A stretch of DNA of 64,000 bases from Lysobacteraceae bacterium P (GTDB taxonomy: Bacteria > Pseudomonadota > Gammaproteobacteria > Xanthomonadales > Xanthomonadaceae), in contig SCOX01000003.1 in NCBI GenBank assembly GCA_005503055.1, positions 248,001 through 312,000 of the forward strand, read 5' to 3'. Positions within the stretch are counted from its first letter, which is position 1, and each line of letters opens with the position of its first letter. The position numbers were made by a program, and so were the translations under genes. Positions 29,533-38,734 of this stretch are shown piece after piece. The notes beneath the pieces were generated by a model, which had not been told where the DNA came from, did no database searches, and worked only from the letters and a program-made list of their open reading frames with translations.

Positions 29533-30612
29533 TCAGCGCGCGACAGGATCGGCGTGCGCACCTGCGGCCTTGCGGCGACGCGTGTCCTCGATGAGCTGTT
29601 CGCGTGCGGCCTGCTGCAGGCGATCGATGCTCACCTTGTCGGGCGCCGCGCCCAGGCGGCCCGTGAGGTCGGCCACGACGCGCTTGTTGGCGTAGGTGTG
29701 CGGCGAATTCATGTCGTCGCTCTGCGCGGTCACCATGTATGTCAGGCGCTTGGCGCTGACTTCCCGGCCCTGCGCCAGCTCTACCAGTTTGGCGCGGTAT
29801 TCCAGCTCCCACGACGCAAGGCCGGGGAATGCGTTCTGGTCGGCGAAGTGCTGCGTTTCGTGGCCGAGGAACACCACGCGGAACTCCTCGCTGTCGAGCC
29901 CTTCGCTGTATCTGGGGACGACGGCATACAAGGCCTTGTCAGTCGCCCAACCGCCGGCCGAGCCGCGTTCACAGCGGCCGTAGGCCATCCAGCCACGACT
30001 GACGAAATCGTCGAGCAGCTCGACGCGGACGTTGTACGGTCCCTCCGGAAGCTGCACGTCGAACATGCGCGTTTCCTGCTTGCTCCACGCCATCAGCTCG
30101 CGCAGCGGGGGCGTGCGGCCGAGTTGTGCGTGAACACCGCGCTGCTCCAGTTGCGTCTGCAGGAAAGGCTCGATCTCGTCCATGCTGTTGGCCCGGGCCG
30201 CGCTCGCGCCCAGGCGCTTGTGCAGTTTCGCCAGCAACGCCGCTTCCTGCGTTTCGCGTTGCGCCGGTGCCGCCAACGAACGCCACCAGTAGTCCTCGTA
30301 GTCGTTCAGCACCCCGCGCACGAAGGGATCCGCGATGCCCTCGGTGGTGTGCGCCGGCTGCGCGGCGGTATGGCGCTGCAGCATGCAGGCGCGATAGGTC
30401 GCGTCCTTGCCGTGGAAACCGTCGGCCGGCGACGCAGCGAGTGCAGTCACGGCACGCGCGCTGTCGCCCTGCAGGATGGCGGAGGTGGATTCGGCGATCG
30501 CGTCGATCGCGGCCGGCGTGGATTGCGGCTCGTCGGCGGCGTGCGCGCCGTGCAGCAGCAGTGCGAGGCTCGCGCCGAGCAGGATCGAAAGCGGGCGGGG
30601 CGTGGTCGGCAT
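29533..30612 (-). CDS. Secreted protein with HExxH motif, possible zinc peptidase
   Basis: 359 residues. A clear signal peptide (ILLGASLALLLHGAHAAD, cleavage near 26). The body is helical. The motif HETQH at 251-255 (VVFLGHETQHFADQN) follows a hydrophobic strand, as in zinc metallopeptidases; Glu271 in ELEYRAKL, 16 residues later, could be the third ligand (gluzincin style). I do not recognise a named family, so peptidase activity is inferred from the motif. The tail is basic (EDTRRRKAAGAHADPVAR). ATG 30612 is used; the frame upstream is antisense to nothing conserved. It lies 40 bases after the AraC gene stop on the same strand. Confidence 0.75.
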   Translation of the reverse strand: MPTTPRPLSILLGASLALLLHGAHAADEPQSTPAAIDAIAESTSAILQGDSARAVTALAASPADGFHGKDATYRACMLQRHTAAQPAHTTEGIADPFVRGVLNDYEDYWWRSLAAPAQRETQEAALLAKLHKRLGASAARANSMDEIEPFLQTQLEQRGVHAQLGRTPPLRELMAWSKQETRMFDVQLPEGPYNVRVELLDDFVSRGWMAYGRCERGSAGGWATDKALYAVVPRYSEGLDSEEFRVVFLGHETQHFADQNAFPGLASWELEYRAKLVELAQGREVSAKRLTYMVTAQSDDMNSPHTYANKRVVADLTGRLGAAPDKVSIDRLQQAAREQLIEDTRRRKAAGAHADPVAR

Positions 30613-30652
30613 GGGGGGCTTCCGTTGGGCGATCGGAGGATCGCCTTCGCCG

Positions 30653-31360
30653 CTATTGCAACCGGGCCGCAGCATCGCCGTCTTGAACGGATTTGATCTG
30701 GCGCCGCAACTGACCAGGCGAGGCGCCGGTGCACAGGCGCAGCGTGCGGCCCAGATGCGCCTGGTCGGCGAAGCCGGTGAGCGCGGCGATGTCGGCCATC
30801 GGCAGCGCACCGGCGAGGAGCCGCAGCGCGCGCCGGCAACGCAGTTCGCGGCGCAGCAGTTGCGGCGCCATGCCGTGCGACGCGGCGAACACGCGCGACG
30901 CATGCGCCGCGGAAACGCCCGCCCGGCGTGCCAGCATCGCCAGATCCAGCTCGCCATCGCGCAACTCGCGCAGATAGTCCGCCTGCCACGCATGCAGCAG
31001 CGGGGCGGCGACCGGCTCGGAGGCCGCGACGAGGTCGCCCAGCCGCTCCGGCGCCCGCGCGAACACCGCCTGTGCCTCCCGCGCATCCGCAACGCGCAGC
31101 ACTCGCAACTCGTCCGGGGCATCGTGGTCGGCCAGTTCGAGGTTCGCCACCTTTGCGCCGAGCCGGCCGAAGCGGTTGCCGTGCGCGTGCCAGCGCGGAT
31201 GCAGGACCAGCATGCCGGGCTCGCAGGCGATCGGCCCGTCGGGGCTGGCCTCGATGTGGTTGCCGTCCAGCACGAGCGCGGCATACGCGCCGCCATGCCG
31301 ATGCGTGTCCAGCACGTCGCAGGCGGAATGGCGGGTTTCGAAGCCGGCATCGGAGGTCAT
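30653..31360 (-). CDS. AraC-family transcriptional regulator
   Basis: 235 residues. An N-terminal cupin-like sensor (about 10-95, with THRHGGAYAALVLDGNHIE) and a C-terminal double helix-turn-helix (about 130-232: LDLAMLARRAGVSAAHASRVF and MADIAALTGFADQAHLGRTL, then GASPGQLRRQ). Such cupin-AraC regulators respond to small molecules and often act on adjacent genes; the HExxH protein gene downstream is a possible target. ATG 31360 is preferred; an ATG at 31453 would add 31 Pro/Arg-rich residues. It ends with TAG, unlike most genes here. Confidence 0.88.
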   Translation of the reverse strand: MTSDAGFETRHSACDVLDTHRHGGAYAALVLDGNHIEASPDGPIACEPGMLVLHPRWHAHGNRFGRLGAKVANLELADHDAPDELRVLRVADAREAQAVFARAPERLGDLVAASEPVAAPLLHAWQADYLRELRDGELDLAMLARRAGVSAAHASRVFAASHGMAPQLLRRELRCRRALRLLAGALPMADIAALTGFADQAHLGRTLRLCTGASPGQLRRQIKSVQDGDAAARLQ

Positions 31361-31453
31361 GGCGGGAATCCTGGCGGGAGCGGTGCGGGCGGGCCAGTGA
31401 CGAAAGTCGGCCCCGAACCTGGGATGCTCGGCCGGCGCGCCGGGTTGAAACAC

Positions 31454-31864
31454 TCAGCCGGCGGCGAGGCGCCAGGCCGCTCGCAGGAACGGCTCGATCG
31501 CGTGCAGGTCCACCGTGTCGCGCAGCTTCGCGACCTGCTGCACGCGACCGCGTGCGTCCCGCGCGGTCTTGAAGAACAGCGGGTGGTCGAACTCGCGGTC
31601 CAGTTGCAGCGCCAAGCGCAGCGCGTCCTTCATGAACACCACGTCGGCGAAGATGCGCGTGGTCCGCAGCAGCGCGTAACGGTCCTTGTGCACGATCTCG
31701 ATCGGGCCATAGCCGCGCGCGATGCGTTCCAGCTCTTCGTACAGCGCGACCAGCTCCGGCGCCTTGTTGGCCAGCATCGCGTCGCGGTCGCCCGTGCCGC
31801 AGCTGTGCTTCACGTTGGCGCGGTTGAAGACGCGACCGCAGTCGGGGCAGGACCAGGCGGGCAT
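31454..31864 (-). CDS. DUF5655 protein with N-terminal zinc-ribbon-like Cys pair
   Basis: 136 residues. It opens with CPDCGRVFNRANVKHSCGTG, two CxxC/C-type ligands that may bind zinc, then a compact alpha/beta DUF5655 domain (YEELERIARGYGPIEIVHKD, TTRIFADVVFMKDALRLALQ, VAKLRDTVDLHAIEPFL). The family is often seen as a stand-alone domain that may bind nucleic acid or act with deaminases; no reaction is known. ATG 31864 is chosen, 4 bases after the deaminase gene stop, which makes it the last gene of the acetyltransferase-deaminase-DUF5655 set. Confidence 0.82.
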   Translation of the reverse strand: MPAWSCPDCGRVFNRANVKHSCGTGDRDAMLANKAPELVALYEELERIARGYGPIEIVHKDRYALLRTTRIFADVVFMKDALRLALQLDREFDHPLFFKTARDARGRVQQVAKLRDTVDLHAIEPFLRAAWRLAAG

Positions 31865-31868
31865 GGCC

Positions 31869-32324
31869 TCACTCCTCACCGATGTCCTCGTTCCACACCT
31901 GCGGATTGGCGGCGATGTAGTCGCCGAGCATGCCGATGCACTCCGCGTCTTCCAGGTCGATCACCTTCACGCCGTTCTCGCGCAGCCAGTCGATGCCGCC
32001 GCGGAAGTTCACCGATTCGCCGACCACCACCGTGCCGATGTTGAACTGGCGCACCAGGCCGCTGCAGTACCAGCACGGGGCCAGCGTCGTGACCATGATC
32101 GTGTCGCGGTAGCGGCGCTGGCGGCCGGCCTTGCGGAAGGCGTCGGTCTCGCCGTGCACGGACGGATCGTTTTCCTGGATGCGGCGGTTGTGGCCGCAAC
32201 CGAGCAGGCGCCCGTCGTCGTGGTACAGCGCCGCGCCGATGGGAATGCCGCCTTCGGCGAGCCCCTTGCGGGCTTCCTCGACGGCGGTAGCGAGCAGTGC
32301 GGCGTAGTCGGGTGTCTGGATCAT
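31869..32324 (-). CDS. Nucleoside/cytosine deaminase family protein
   Basis: 151 residues. The zinc deaminase core is complete: His57 and Glu59 in VHGETDA, Cys84 and Cys87 in APCWYCSG. The overall sequence (GGIPIGAALYHDDGRLLGCG, QFNIGTVVVGESVNFRGG) resembles yeast-type cytosine deaminase rather than TadA or CodA; a cytosine or related base substrate is therefore likely but not proved. ATG 32324 overlaps the acetyltransferase stop by 4 bases, so the two are co-translated. The C-terminus is acidic (WNEDIGEE). Confidence 0.88.
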   Translation of the reverse strand: MIQTPDYAALLATAVEEARKGLAEGGIPIGAALYHDDGRLLGCGHNRRIQENDPSVHGETDAFRKAGRQRRYRDTIMVTTLAPCWYCSGLVRQFNIGTVVVGESVNFRGGIDWLRENGVKVIDLEDAECIGMLGDYIAANPQVWNEDIGEE

Positions 32325-32806
32325 GCGGGAGCTCCAGCGGCGCGCAGCATGTCGATGTGCGGAATGCCGTCGTCGAGGTAGGGTTCGGAAGAAGGCACGA
32401 AGCCGTGCCGTGCGTAATAGCGTTCGAGGTGTGCCTGCGCGCCGATCTGCACGTCGCTGCCGGGCCAGCGGGCTTCGATCTGCGCCAACGCCTGCCTCAC
32501 CAGCGGATCGCCGAGGCCGCGCCCGCGGTACGCCGGCGCAGTCAGCACGCGGCCGAAACTGACCTGCGGATAGCTCAGGCCCGGCGGCAGGATGCGCAGG
32601 TAGGCGGCGATCGCATCGTCGTCGGCCAGGGCGAAGACATGCACCGCCTGCGGGTGCGCGTCCTTGCCGTCGGGATCGAGGTAGACGCAGTTCTGTTCGA
32701 CCACGAACACCTCCGAGCGCAGTTTCAGAAGCGCGTAGAGCGTGCGGGCGTCGAGTTCATGGAAGGCGAGCGCGTGCCAGCGCACGGCGGGAGTCGAAGC
32801 GGTCAT
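32321..32806 (-). CDS. ElaA-type GNAT acetyltransferase
   Basis: 161 residues. GNAT fold of the ElaA branch: LLKLRSEVFVVEQNCVYLDP near the N-terminus, the acetyl-CoA binding loop VLTAPAYRGRGLGDPLVRQA in the middle, and AQAHLERYYARHGFVP at the end. The acceptor substrate is unknown for the family. ATG 32806 gives the usual family start. It is first of three overlapping or closely packed minus-strand genes (acetyltransferase, deaminase, DUF5655) and lies 22 bases after the EmrA-like gene stop. Confidence 0.9.
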   Translation of the reverse strand: MTASTPAVRWHALAFHELDARTLYALLKLRSEVFVVEQNCVYLDPDGKDAHPQAVHVFALADDDAIAAYLRILPPGLSYPQVSFGRVLTAPAYRGRGLGDPLVRQALAQIEARWPGSDVQIGAQAHLERYYARHGFVPSSEPYLDDGIPHIDMLRAAGAPA

Positions 32807-32828
32807 CCCCGCATGATGCCAGCGCGGC

Positions 32829-33929
32829 TCAGCGTCCGGCATCCCCCGCGCCGGACGTGTCGATGCGCACTTCCACCGACATGCCCGGGTGCAGCCGCGC
32901 CGACAGCGGCTGATCGGCGTCGATCGAGACCTTCACCGGGATGCGCTGGGCGATCTTCACGAAGTTGCCGGTGGCGTTGTCCGGCGGCAGCACGGCGAAT
33001 TCCGAACCGGTGGCGGGCGATATCTCTTCCACGCGCCCGCGCATGCGCGCACCGCCGAGCGCATCGACTGTGAAGCGCACCGGTTGGCCGATGCGCACGT
33101 TCTCCATCTGCGTTTCCTTCATGTTCGCCACCACCCACATGCGCTCGGGCACCAGCGCCATCAGCTGCGTGCCGGGGCTGACGTACGCGCCCAGGCGCAC
33201 GGCGACCTGGCCGAGCTGGCCGGCGCGCGGCGCGCGGATCTGCGTGTTGTCCAGGTCGATCTTCGCCAGGCGGATCGCCGCCTGCGCATTGGCCACTGCC
33301 GCTTGCAGCGCGCCGAGGTTCACGCCCACGCTTTCGACCTCCTGCTGCGCCATTTCCAGGCTCGCCTGCGCCTGGGCGACGCCGGCCTGCGATTGCAGTT
33401 GCGCGGCGCGGGCCTGGTCGCGATCGGCCTGCGACAGCAGCTTCTGCGCGGCCAGCGGTTCGATGCGTTTTAGGTCGGCGGCGGCCCTCTCCGCCTGCGC
33501 CTGCGCGCTGCGGATCGATGCCTCGCTCTGATGCACGCCGGCCTGCGCGCTGAGCCTGCGCTGCGTCGCGTTCGCCAGCGCGGCCTGCTGGCTCTGCAAT
33601 TGCGCTTGCGCCTGCTCCAGTCGCTGCCGGTAGATGCGGTCGTCGATCTGCACCAGCAGCTGGCCCTGCGTCACGCGCTGGAAATCCTGCACCGCCACCT
33701 TCGTGATGTAGCCGCCCAGCTGCGGCGAGATGATCGTCACCTGGCCGCGGACCGTCGCGTTCTCGGTGGTCTGGATCGCGCTGCGGAACGGCGGCAGCCG
33801 CCAGGCGTAGAGCACGATCAGCACGCCGGCCAGCGCCACGCCGGCGAAAGCGGCCATCTGCCAGCGCCGCCGGCGGCTGCCGGCGGAAGGCGCGGTCTGG
33901 GGGGCGTCGGTCGGGTTCGGGGAATTCAT
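32829..33929 (-). CDS. emrA: EmrA-type membrane fusion protein (HlyD family)
   Basis: 366 residues. One N-terminal membrane helix (about 24-44), then a lipoyl-like half (ENATVRGQVTIISPQLGGYI), a long coiled-coil hairpin (about 95-215, rich in Gln/Ala: RLEQAQAQLQSQQAALANA), the second lipoyl half (DLDNTQIRAPRAGQLGQVAV) and beta-barrel domain. Such periplasmic adaptors link an MFS pump to an outer-membrane channel. ATG 33929 overlaps the pump stop by 4 bases. The two-gene set has no outer-membrane factor or regulator next to it. Confidence 0.9.
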   Translation of the reverse strand: MNSPNPTDAPQTAPSAGSRRRRWQMAAFAGVALAGVLIVLYAWRLPPFRSAIQTTENATVRGQVTIISPQLGGYITKVAVQDFQRVTQGQLLVQIDDRIYRQRLEQAQAQLQSQQAALANATQRRLSAQAGVHQSEASIRSAQAQAERAAADLKRIEPLAAQKLLSQADRDQARAAQLQSQAGVAQAQASLEMAQQEVESVGVNLGALQAAVANAQAAIRLAKIDLDNTQIRAPRAGQLGQVAVRLGAYVSPGTQLMALVPERMWVVANMKETQMENVRIGQPVRFTVDALGGARMRGRVEEISPATGSEFAVLPPDNATGNFVKIAQRIPVKVSIDADQPLSARLHPGMSVEVRIDTSGAGDAGR

Positions 33930-35581
33930 GGGGCCGGGGACGGGACGGTAATGGGAGTGGCGGCACGGGCGGCGGCGCGATCGCGACGCAACAGGAGCAG
34001 GCGGTGGGCCAGCATCCAGACCATGGTCAGCAGCGCGATGGCGGCGATCGCCATGAACACATCGTTGTAGGCCAGCACGTTGGCTTCGCGTGAAGCGGCG
34101 GACCCCAGCGCGCGCATGCCTTGCAGATTGCGCAGCACGGGATCGGTCGTCGCCTGCGAATACGCCGATGCGCCGGCCTGCACGCGCGCGGCGACCTGCG
34201 GGTCCTGCAACGTCAGGTGTTCGACGAGCTGGTTCGAATGGAACTTCGCCCGCACCGTCTGGAACGTGCCCAGTGCGGCCGTGCCCACCAGCCCTCCCAG
34301 GTTCTGCGCCATGCCGAACAGCACAACGAAGGTGATCAGATTGCGCGGCTGGCCGATCACCTGGCCCATGCCCAGCACCATCGCCGGACCGAGGAAGTAC
34401 GTGCTGCCGAAGCCGATCAGGAACTGGCTCAGGTACATGTTCTGCGGGCGCGTGAGGTTGGTCGAATGCGCATCCAGCAGCGCGCCGGTGGCGATGCACG
34501 CCAGCGCGATCGACGAAGGGATGATCATGCGGCCGGGCCGGATCGTCAGCGCGCTGGCGGCGATGCCGGTCGCGCAGCCCAATGCCACCATCGCGAACAT
34601 TCCGTGCATCTGGTCGTTGTTCAAACCCAGCGCCTGCATGAAGCCCACCGCGCCGGTGCTCTGCTCGGACAGCGCGAAGCGGATCAGCAGCACGGACACG
34701 CCCAGCCGCACCATCGTCCCGCTGGCGAGCCAGCGCGTGTTGATCAGCGGATTGGCGCGGAAGTGCTCGACCGCCACCGCCGCGGTCAGCAGCACGATGG
34801 CGCCGGCGAGCGCCCAGCCGATCCAGTCCGCGTCGAACCACCAGTCCACGCGCCCCAGCGACAGCGCCGCGCACAGCAGCGCCATGCCCGGCGCGAACAG
34901 CGCCAGGGTGAGGGCGTCGGTCTTCTCGAACACCTTCATGCGATCGCTCGGCGGCAGTCGCAGCATCAGCACACCGCCCAGGGCGATCAGCGCCAGGCCC
35001 AGTTCGAACAGGTACAAACCGCGCCACTCGCCGAACTCGAGCAGTTCGGCCGAGAAGATGCGCGCCAACGGCGTCGCCAGCTGCGCCACGCCGATCCCGA
35101 CCACCAACCCGCGCAACCGGTGCGCGGCCGGGAAGGCCTGCATCATGTAGTACAGGCCGAGCGTGCTCAGTGCCGCGCCGGCGATGCCGTGCGCCGCGCG
35201 CACCGCGATGGCCGAGTCCAGGCCGTGGACGAACAGGTGCGCGAAGGTCACCAGCGCGTACAGGACCAGGAACACTTCGGTGAAAAGACGCAGTCCGAAC
35301 TGCTGGCGGAATTTCACCAGCACCAGGTTCACCGACACGTTGGTCATCACGTACGCGGCCGGCAGCCACTGCATTTCCGCCAGGGTGGCGCCGATCGCGC
35401 CCTGCAGGTTGAGCAGGTTGGCCGTGACCAGGGCATTGCCCAGGCCGCCGGTGATGGCGACGAGAAAACCGACCGCGGCGAAGGCCGCGCGGCGCGCTGG
35501 CGAATGCAGCGGGGTGGAAGGCGACCCGGGCAGGGTCGGCCGCTCGTGCGGCTGCCATTCGCGCGGCGCGTAACGGCTCAT
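33926..35581 (-). CDS. emrB: EmrB-type MFS efflux transporter (DHA2, 14 TM)
   Basis: 551 residues, about 14 hydrophobic helices. MFS multidrug pumps of the DHA2 family export hydrophobic toxins with protons. An N-terminal cytoplasmic segment of about 30 residues (Pro-rich) precedes helix 1 ([20 protein letters not shown]). The periplasmic loop before the last helix is long (about 450-505: [20 protein letters not shown]), as in EmrB and FarB. It differs from textbook EmrB in the first loop ([18 protein letters not shown]). ATG 35581 lies 99 bases from the divergent ubiE start. The substrate is unknown. Confidence 0.88.
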   Translation of the reverse strand: MSRYAPREWQPHERPTLPGSPSTPLHSPARRAAFAAVGFLVAITGGLGNALVTANLLNLQGAIGATLAEMQWLPAAYVMTNVSVNLVLVKFRQQFGLRLFTEVFLVLYALVTFAHLFVHGLDSAIAVRAAHGIAGAALSTLGLYYMMQAFPAAHRLRGLVVGIGVAQLATPLARIFSAELLEFGEWRGLYLFELGLALIALGGVLMLRLPPSDRMKVFEKTDALTLALFAPGMALLCAALSLGRVDWWFDADWIGWALAGAIVLLTAAVAVEHFRANPLINTRWLASGTMVRLGVSVLLIRFALSEQSTGAVGFMQALGLNNDQMHGMFAMVALGCATGIAASALTIRPGRMIIPSSIALACIATGALLDAHSTNLTRPQNMYLSQFLIGFGSTYFLGPAMVLGMGQVIGQPRNLITFVVLFGMAQNLGGLVGTAALGTFQTVRAKFHSNQLVEHLTLQDPQVAARVQAGASAYSQATTDPVLRNLQGMRALGSAASREANVLAYNDVFMAIAAIALLTMVWMLAHRLLLLRRDRAAARAATPITVPSPAP

Positions 35582-35668
35582 CGGCGCGGTGGACCTCCCT
35601 GGGCACGGGACCGGCCGGCGGATCGTGCGGCGCCGCGGCCGAAGGCGTCGGATTGTCGCATGGGGTGC

Positions 35669-35674
35669 GATAAT
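35669..35674 (+). promoter_or_regulatory. Candidate -10 box, leaderless ubiE transcript
   Basis: GATAAT ends 6 bases before ATG 35681. There is no Shine-Dalgarno. A -35 box at normal distance is not obvious. Confidence 0.45.
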
Positions 35675-35680
35675 CGCCGC

Positions 35681-36448
35681 ATGAACGATTCCAGCCAGAA
35701 GCCGGACTCCGGCACGACCCATTTCGGTTTCCGCGACGTGCCCAAGGGCGAGAAGCAGAAACTCGTCGGCCAGGTGTTCTCGTCGGTGGCGCAGAACTAC
35801 GACCTGATGAACGACCTCATGTCGATGGGCGTCCACCGCGTGTGGAAACGCTACTTCGTCGGCACGGCGCAGGTGAAGCGCGGCGACCGCGTGCTCGACC
35901 TGGCCGGCGGCACCGGCGACATCGCCCTGCTGCTGCGCGACAGGGTGGGCGCGTCGGGCAGCATCGTGCTGGGCGACATCAACGGTTCGATGCTGCGCGT
36001 CGGCCGCGATCGCATGACCGACATGGGCAAGGTCGCCGGCTTCGAATACGTGCAGATGAACGCCGAGAAGCTGCCCTTCCCGGACGGCTCCTTCGACCTG
36101 GTGACCATCGCCTTCGGTCTGCGCAACGTCACCGACAAGGACGCCGCGCTGCGCGAGATGCACCGCGTGCTGAAGGTCGGCGGACAGGCGCGCGTGCTGG
36201 AGTTCTCGGAAGTGAAGGCCGACTGGTTCAAGCCGATCTACGACTTCCATTCCTTCAAGATCCTGCCGCGCCTGGGCAAGCTGTTCGCCAACGACGCCGA
36301 CAGCTACCAGTACCTGGCCGAAAGCATCCGCAAGCATCCGCCGCAGGATGAGTTGAAGGCGATGATGCAGGCGGCAGGCTTCGCGCGCTGCGACTATCGC
36401 AACCTGTCGGCGGGGATCGTGGCGATCCATACCGGCTACAAGGTCTAG
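35681..36448 (+). CDS. ubiE: Ubiquinone/menaquinone C-methyltransferase UbiE
   Basis: 255 residues. It methylates the benzoquinol (and, where present, demethylmenaquinol) ring with S-adenosylmethionine. The family start [20 protein letters not shown] and motif [18 protein letters not shown] are present. The SAM-binding glycine motif is [12 protein letters not shown] (about 69-80), and the C-terminal signature is EDA-type: [20 protein letters not shown]. Both UbiE signatures ([14 protein letters not shown] and [14 protein letters not shown]) are intact. It stands alone, divergent from the EmrAB pair. Confidence 0.96.
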   Translation: MNDSSQKPDSGTTHFGFRDVPKGEKQKLVGQVFSSVAQNYDLMNDLMSMGVHRVWKRYFVGTAQVKRGDRVLDLAGGTGDIALLLRDRVGASGSIVLGDINGSMLRVGRDRMTDMGKVAGFEYVQMNAEKLPFPDGSFDLVTIAFGLRNVTDKDAALREMHRVLKVGGQARVLEFSEVKADWFKPIYDFHSFKILPRLGKLFANDADSYQYLAESIRKHPPQDELKAMMQAAGFARCDYRNLSAGIVAIHTGYKV

Positions 36449-36620
36449 GACGGCGCCACCGACGGGCGACGGCGTGCGGCCGCGGCAGGCGGCCGGTTCA
36501 GCCGTGGACGTCGGCCGGGCAGGGCCATCGGGTCGCTTTCGGGCGTCCGGTGGGAGGGGGCCTCGGGTCGCGCCGGAGGCGCTAAACTCGGCCGCTCACC
36601 CGCCAGAACCGGTCCAACGC

Positions 36621-38561
36621 ATGCGTTATTCGATCCTGACCCTGTGCCTCGCCGCCGCCCTCGCCGCCGGTTGTTCGCGCGACGCCGCGCCGCCCGCCGA
36701 TACCGCGAACAAGGACGCCGCCGCCGTGACCGCTTCCGGCCAGAAGGCCGTCGCCGAAGTCGACGAGTACTCCTATTCCGAGCCTCACAAGGTCCGCATC
36801 GAAGACCTCGCGCTCGAACTGAAGGTCGACTTCGACAAGAAGGAACTCGGCGGCAGCGCGACCTACACGCTGGACTGGACCGATCCCAAGGCGACGCAGC
36901 TCATCCTCGACACGCGCGACATCACCGTCGAGAAGGTCGTGGGCGAGCGTGCCGACGGCAAGTGGGAAGACCTCACCTTCGCCCTGGCCGACAAGGACAA
37001 GGTGCTGGGCAACAAGCTCACCATCGAATCGCCGCAGCGCAACGCGCGCATCCGCGTGACGTACCACACCTCGCCGGAGGCTTCGGGCCTGCAGTGGCTC
37101 ACGCCGGAGATGACGCAGGGCAAGAAGTCGCCCTTCATGTTCAGCCAGTCGCAGCAGATCCACGCACGCTCGTGGGTGCCGCTGCAGGACACGCCGCGCG
37201 TGCGCTTCACCTACACCGCGCACGTGACTTCGCCGCAGGACACCATGGTGCTGATGAGCGCCGACAACGATCCCAAGGCGGCGCGCGACGGCGACTACAG
37301 CTTCAAGATGCCGCAGAAGATCCCGTCGTACCTGCTGGCGATCGCCGCGGGCGACCTCGCGTTCCAGCCGATCAGCGACCGCGCCGGCGTGTGGGCCGAG
37401 CCGGGCATGGTGAAGAAGGCCGCCGACGAGTTCGCCGACACCGACAAGATGATGCAGACGGCCGAACGCCTGTACGGCCCGTATCGCTGGGAGCGTTACG
37501 ACATCCTCGTGCTGCCGCCGTCGTTCCCGTACGGCGGCATGGAGAACCCGCGCCTGACCTTCGCCACGCCGACGGTGATCGTGGGCGACAAGTCGCTGGT
37601 GTCGCTGGTCGCGCATGAACTGGCGCACAGCTGGTCGGGCAACCTGGTGACCTTCTCCACGCCAAAGGACAGCTGGCTCAACGAAGGTTTCACCAGCTAC
37701 GTCGAGAACCGCATCGTCGAGGACCTGTACGGCAAGGAAGCGGCCGACATGGAGAAGGTGATCTCGCGCAACGAGCTGGCCGCCGAATACAAGGAGCTGG
37801 ATCCGAAGCTGCAGGTGCTGGCGCTGCGTCCGGGCACGTTGTCCGATCCGGACGGCGCGAGCAGCTCGACCGTGTACACCAAGGGCGCGTGGTTCCTGCA
37901 GTTCCTGGAAGAGCGCTACGGCCGCGAAGCGTTCGATCCGTTCCTGAAGGAGTACTTCAACCACTTCGCGTTCCAGTCGATCCCGACCACGAAGTTCATC
38001 GAGTACGCCAAGGCCAACCTGCTCGCCAAGTACCCGGGCAAGGTGACCGAAGCCGAGCTCGACCAGTGGATCTACGAGCCTGGCGTGCCGGACAGCGCGC
38101 CGAAAACCGTCTCGCCGCGTTTCGACGCGGTCGACGCCGCGCGCAAGGCGTGGCTCGACACCGGCACGCTGCCGGCCGGCGACGCCACCGCGAAGTGGAG
38201 CACGCAGGAATGGGTGCACTTCCTCGACGGTATGCCGCAGGTGCTCAAGCCCGAGCAGCTCGCCGCGCTGGACCAGGCCTTCCACTTCACCGGTACGCCG
38301 AACGGCGAGATCGCGCAGCGCTGGTATCCGCTGGCGGTGCGCAGCGGCTACACGCAGGCGAACGCGGCAGCGGCCGAGTTCATCAGCCGCGTCGGCCGTC
38401 GCAAGCTGGTCATGCCGACCTACAGCGAACTGGTGAAAACGCCCGCGGGCCTGAAGCTGGCCGAGGACACCTTCGCCAAGGCACGCGCGGGCTACCACCC
38501 GATCACCACGCAGTCGGTGGAAGAAACGATCGCGAAGGCGAAGCAGCCGGCGAAGTCGTAA
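36621..38561 (+). CDS. M1-family aminopeptidase lipoprotein
   Basis: 646 residues. The N-terminal lipoprotein signal has lipobox AAGC (Cys at about 16) with Ser at +2, so it is probably outer-membrane anchored. N-terminal beta domain, then the gluzincin domain: GGMENP (with Glu308, the N-terminus binder), zinc motif HELAHSWSGN (His332, Glu333, His336) and third ligand Glu355 in NEGFTSYVE. The C-terminal helical domain is of leukotriene-A4-hydrolase type. It releases N-terminal amino acids from peptides, complementing the S9 peptidases upstream. ATG 36621 is chosen for the signal; 172 bases separate it from ubiE. Confidence 0.92.
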   Translation: MRYSILTLCLAAALAAGCSRDAAPPADTANKDAAAVTASGQKAVAEVDEYSYSEPHKVRIEDLALELKVDFDKKELGGSATYTLDWTDPKATQLILDTRDITVEKVVGERADGKWEDLTFALADKDKVLGNKLTIESPQRNARIRVTYHTSPEASGLQWLTPEMTQGKKSPFMFSQSQQIHARSWVPLQDTPRVRFTYTAHVTSPQDTMVLMSADNDPKAARDGDYSFKMPQKIPSYLLAIAAGDLAFQPISDRAGVWAEPGMVKKAADEFADTDKMMQTAERLYGPYRWERYDILVLPPSFPYGGMENPRLTFATPTVIVGDKSLVSLVAHELAHSWSGNLVTFSTPKDSWLNEGFTSYVENRIVEDLYGKEAADMEKVISRNELAAEYKELDPKLQVLALRPGTLSDPDGASSSTVYTKGAWFLQFLEERYGREAFDPFLKEYFNHFAFQSIPTTKFIEYAKANLLAKYPGKVTEAELDQWIYEPGVPDSAPKTVSPRFDAVDAARKAWLDTGTLPAGDATAKWSTQEWVHFLDGMPQVLKPEQLAALDQAFHFTGTPNGEIAQRWYPLAVRSGYTQANAAAAEFISRVGRRKLVMPTYSELVKTPAGLKLAEDTFAKARAGYHPITTQSVEETIAKAKQPAKS

Positions 38562-38584
38562 GCGGTCCGAAGCCGCGGGTTTGC

Positions 38585-38707
38585 CCTCCCCCTGCTCGCA
38601 GGGGGAGGTTGGGAGGGTAACGAGGCGCACAGCGCCGAGGTCACCGCACGAAGCTCGCCGCTGACGCGGCTTCGCAACCCCAACCCTCCCCTGAATGCAG
38701 GGGAGGG
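38585..38707. repeat. Composite palindromic repeat after the M1 peptidase gene
   Basis: Second copy of the element at 20761-20875: the left hairpin is identical (CCTCCCCCTGC, TC, GCAGGGGGAGG; 38585-38608), then GTTGGGAGGG, a spacer with GCGGCTTCGC, mirrored CCCAACCCTCCCC and a right hairpin CCCCTGAATGCAGGGG. The last bases of the element run into the ribosome-binding region of the next gene (TTG 38735). Confidence 0.8.
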
Positions 38708-38734
38708 AGACGCCGGACGGGAGGGAGATCACGC

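Noticed and set aside
31869-32324. tRNA adenosine deaminase TadA
   Set aside because: Sequence around the zinc site and the C-terminal part (VNFRGGIDWL) fit the yeast-type cytosine deaminase group better.
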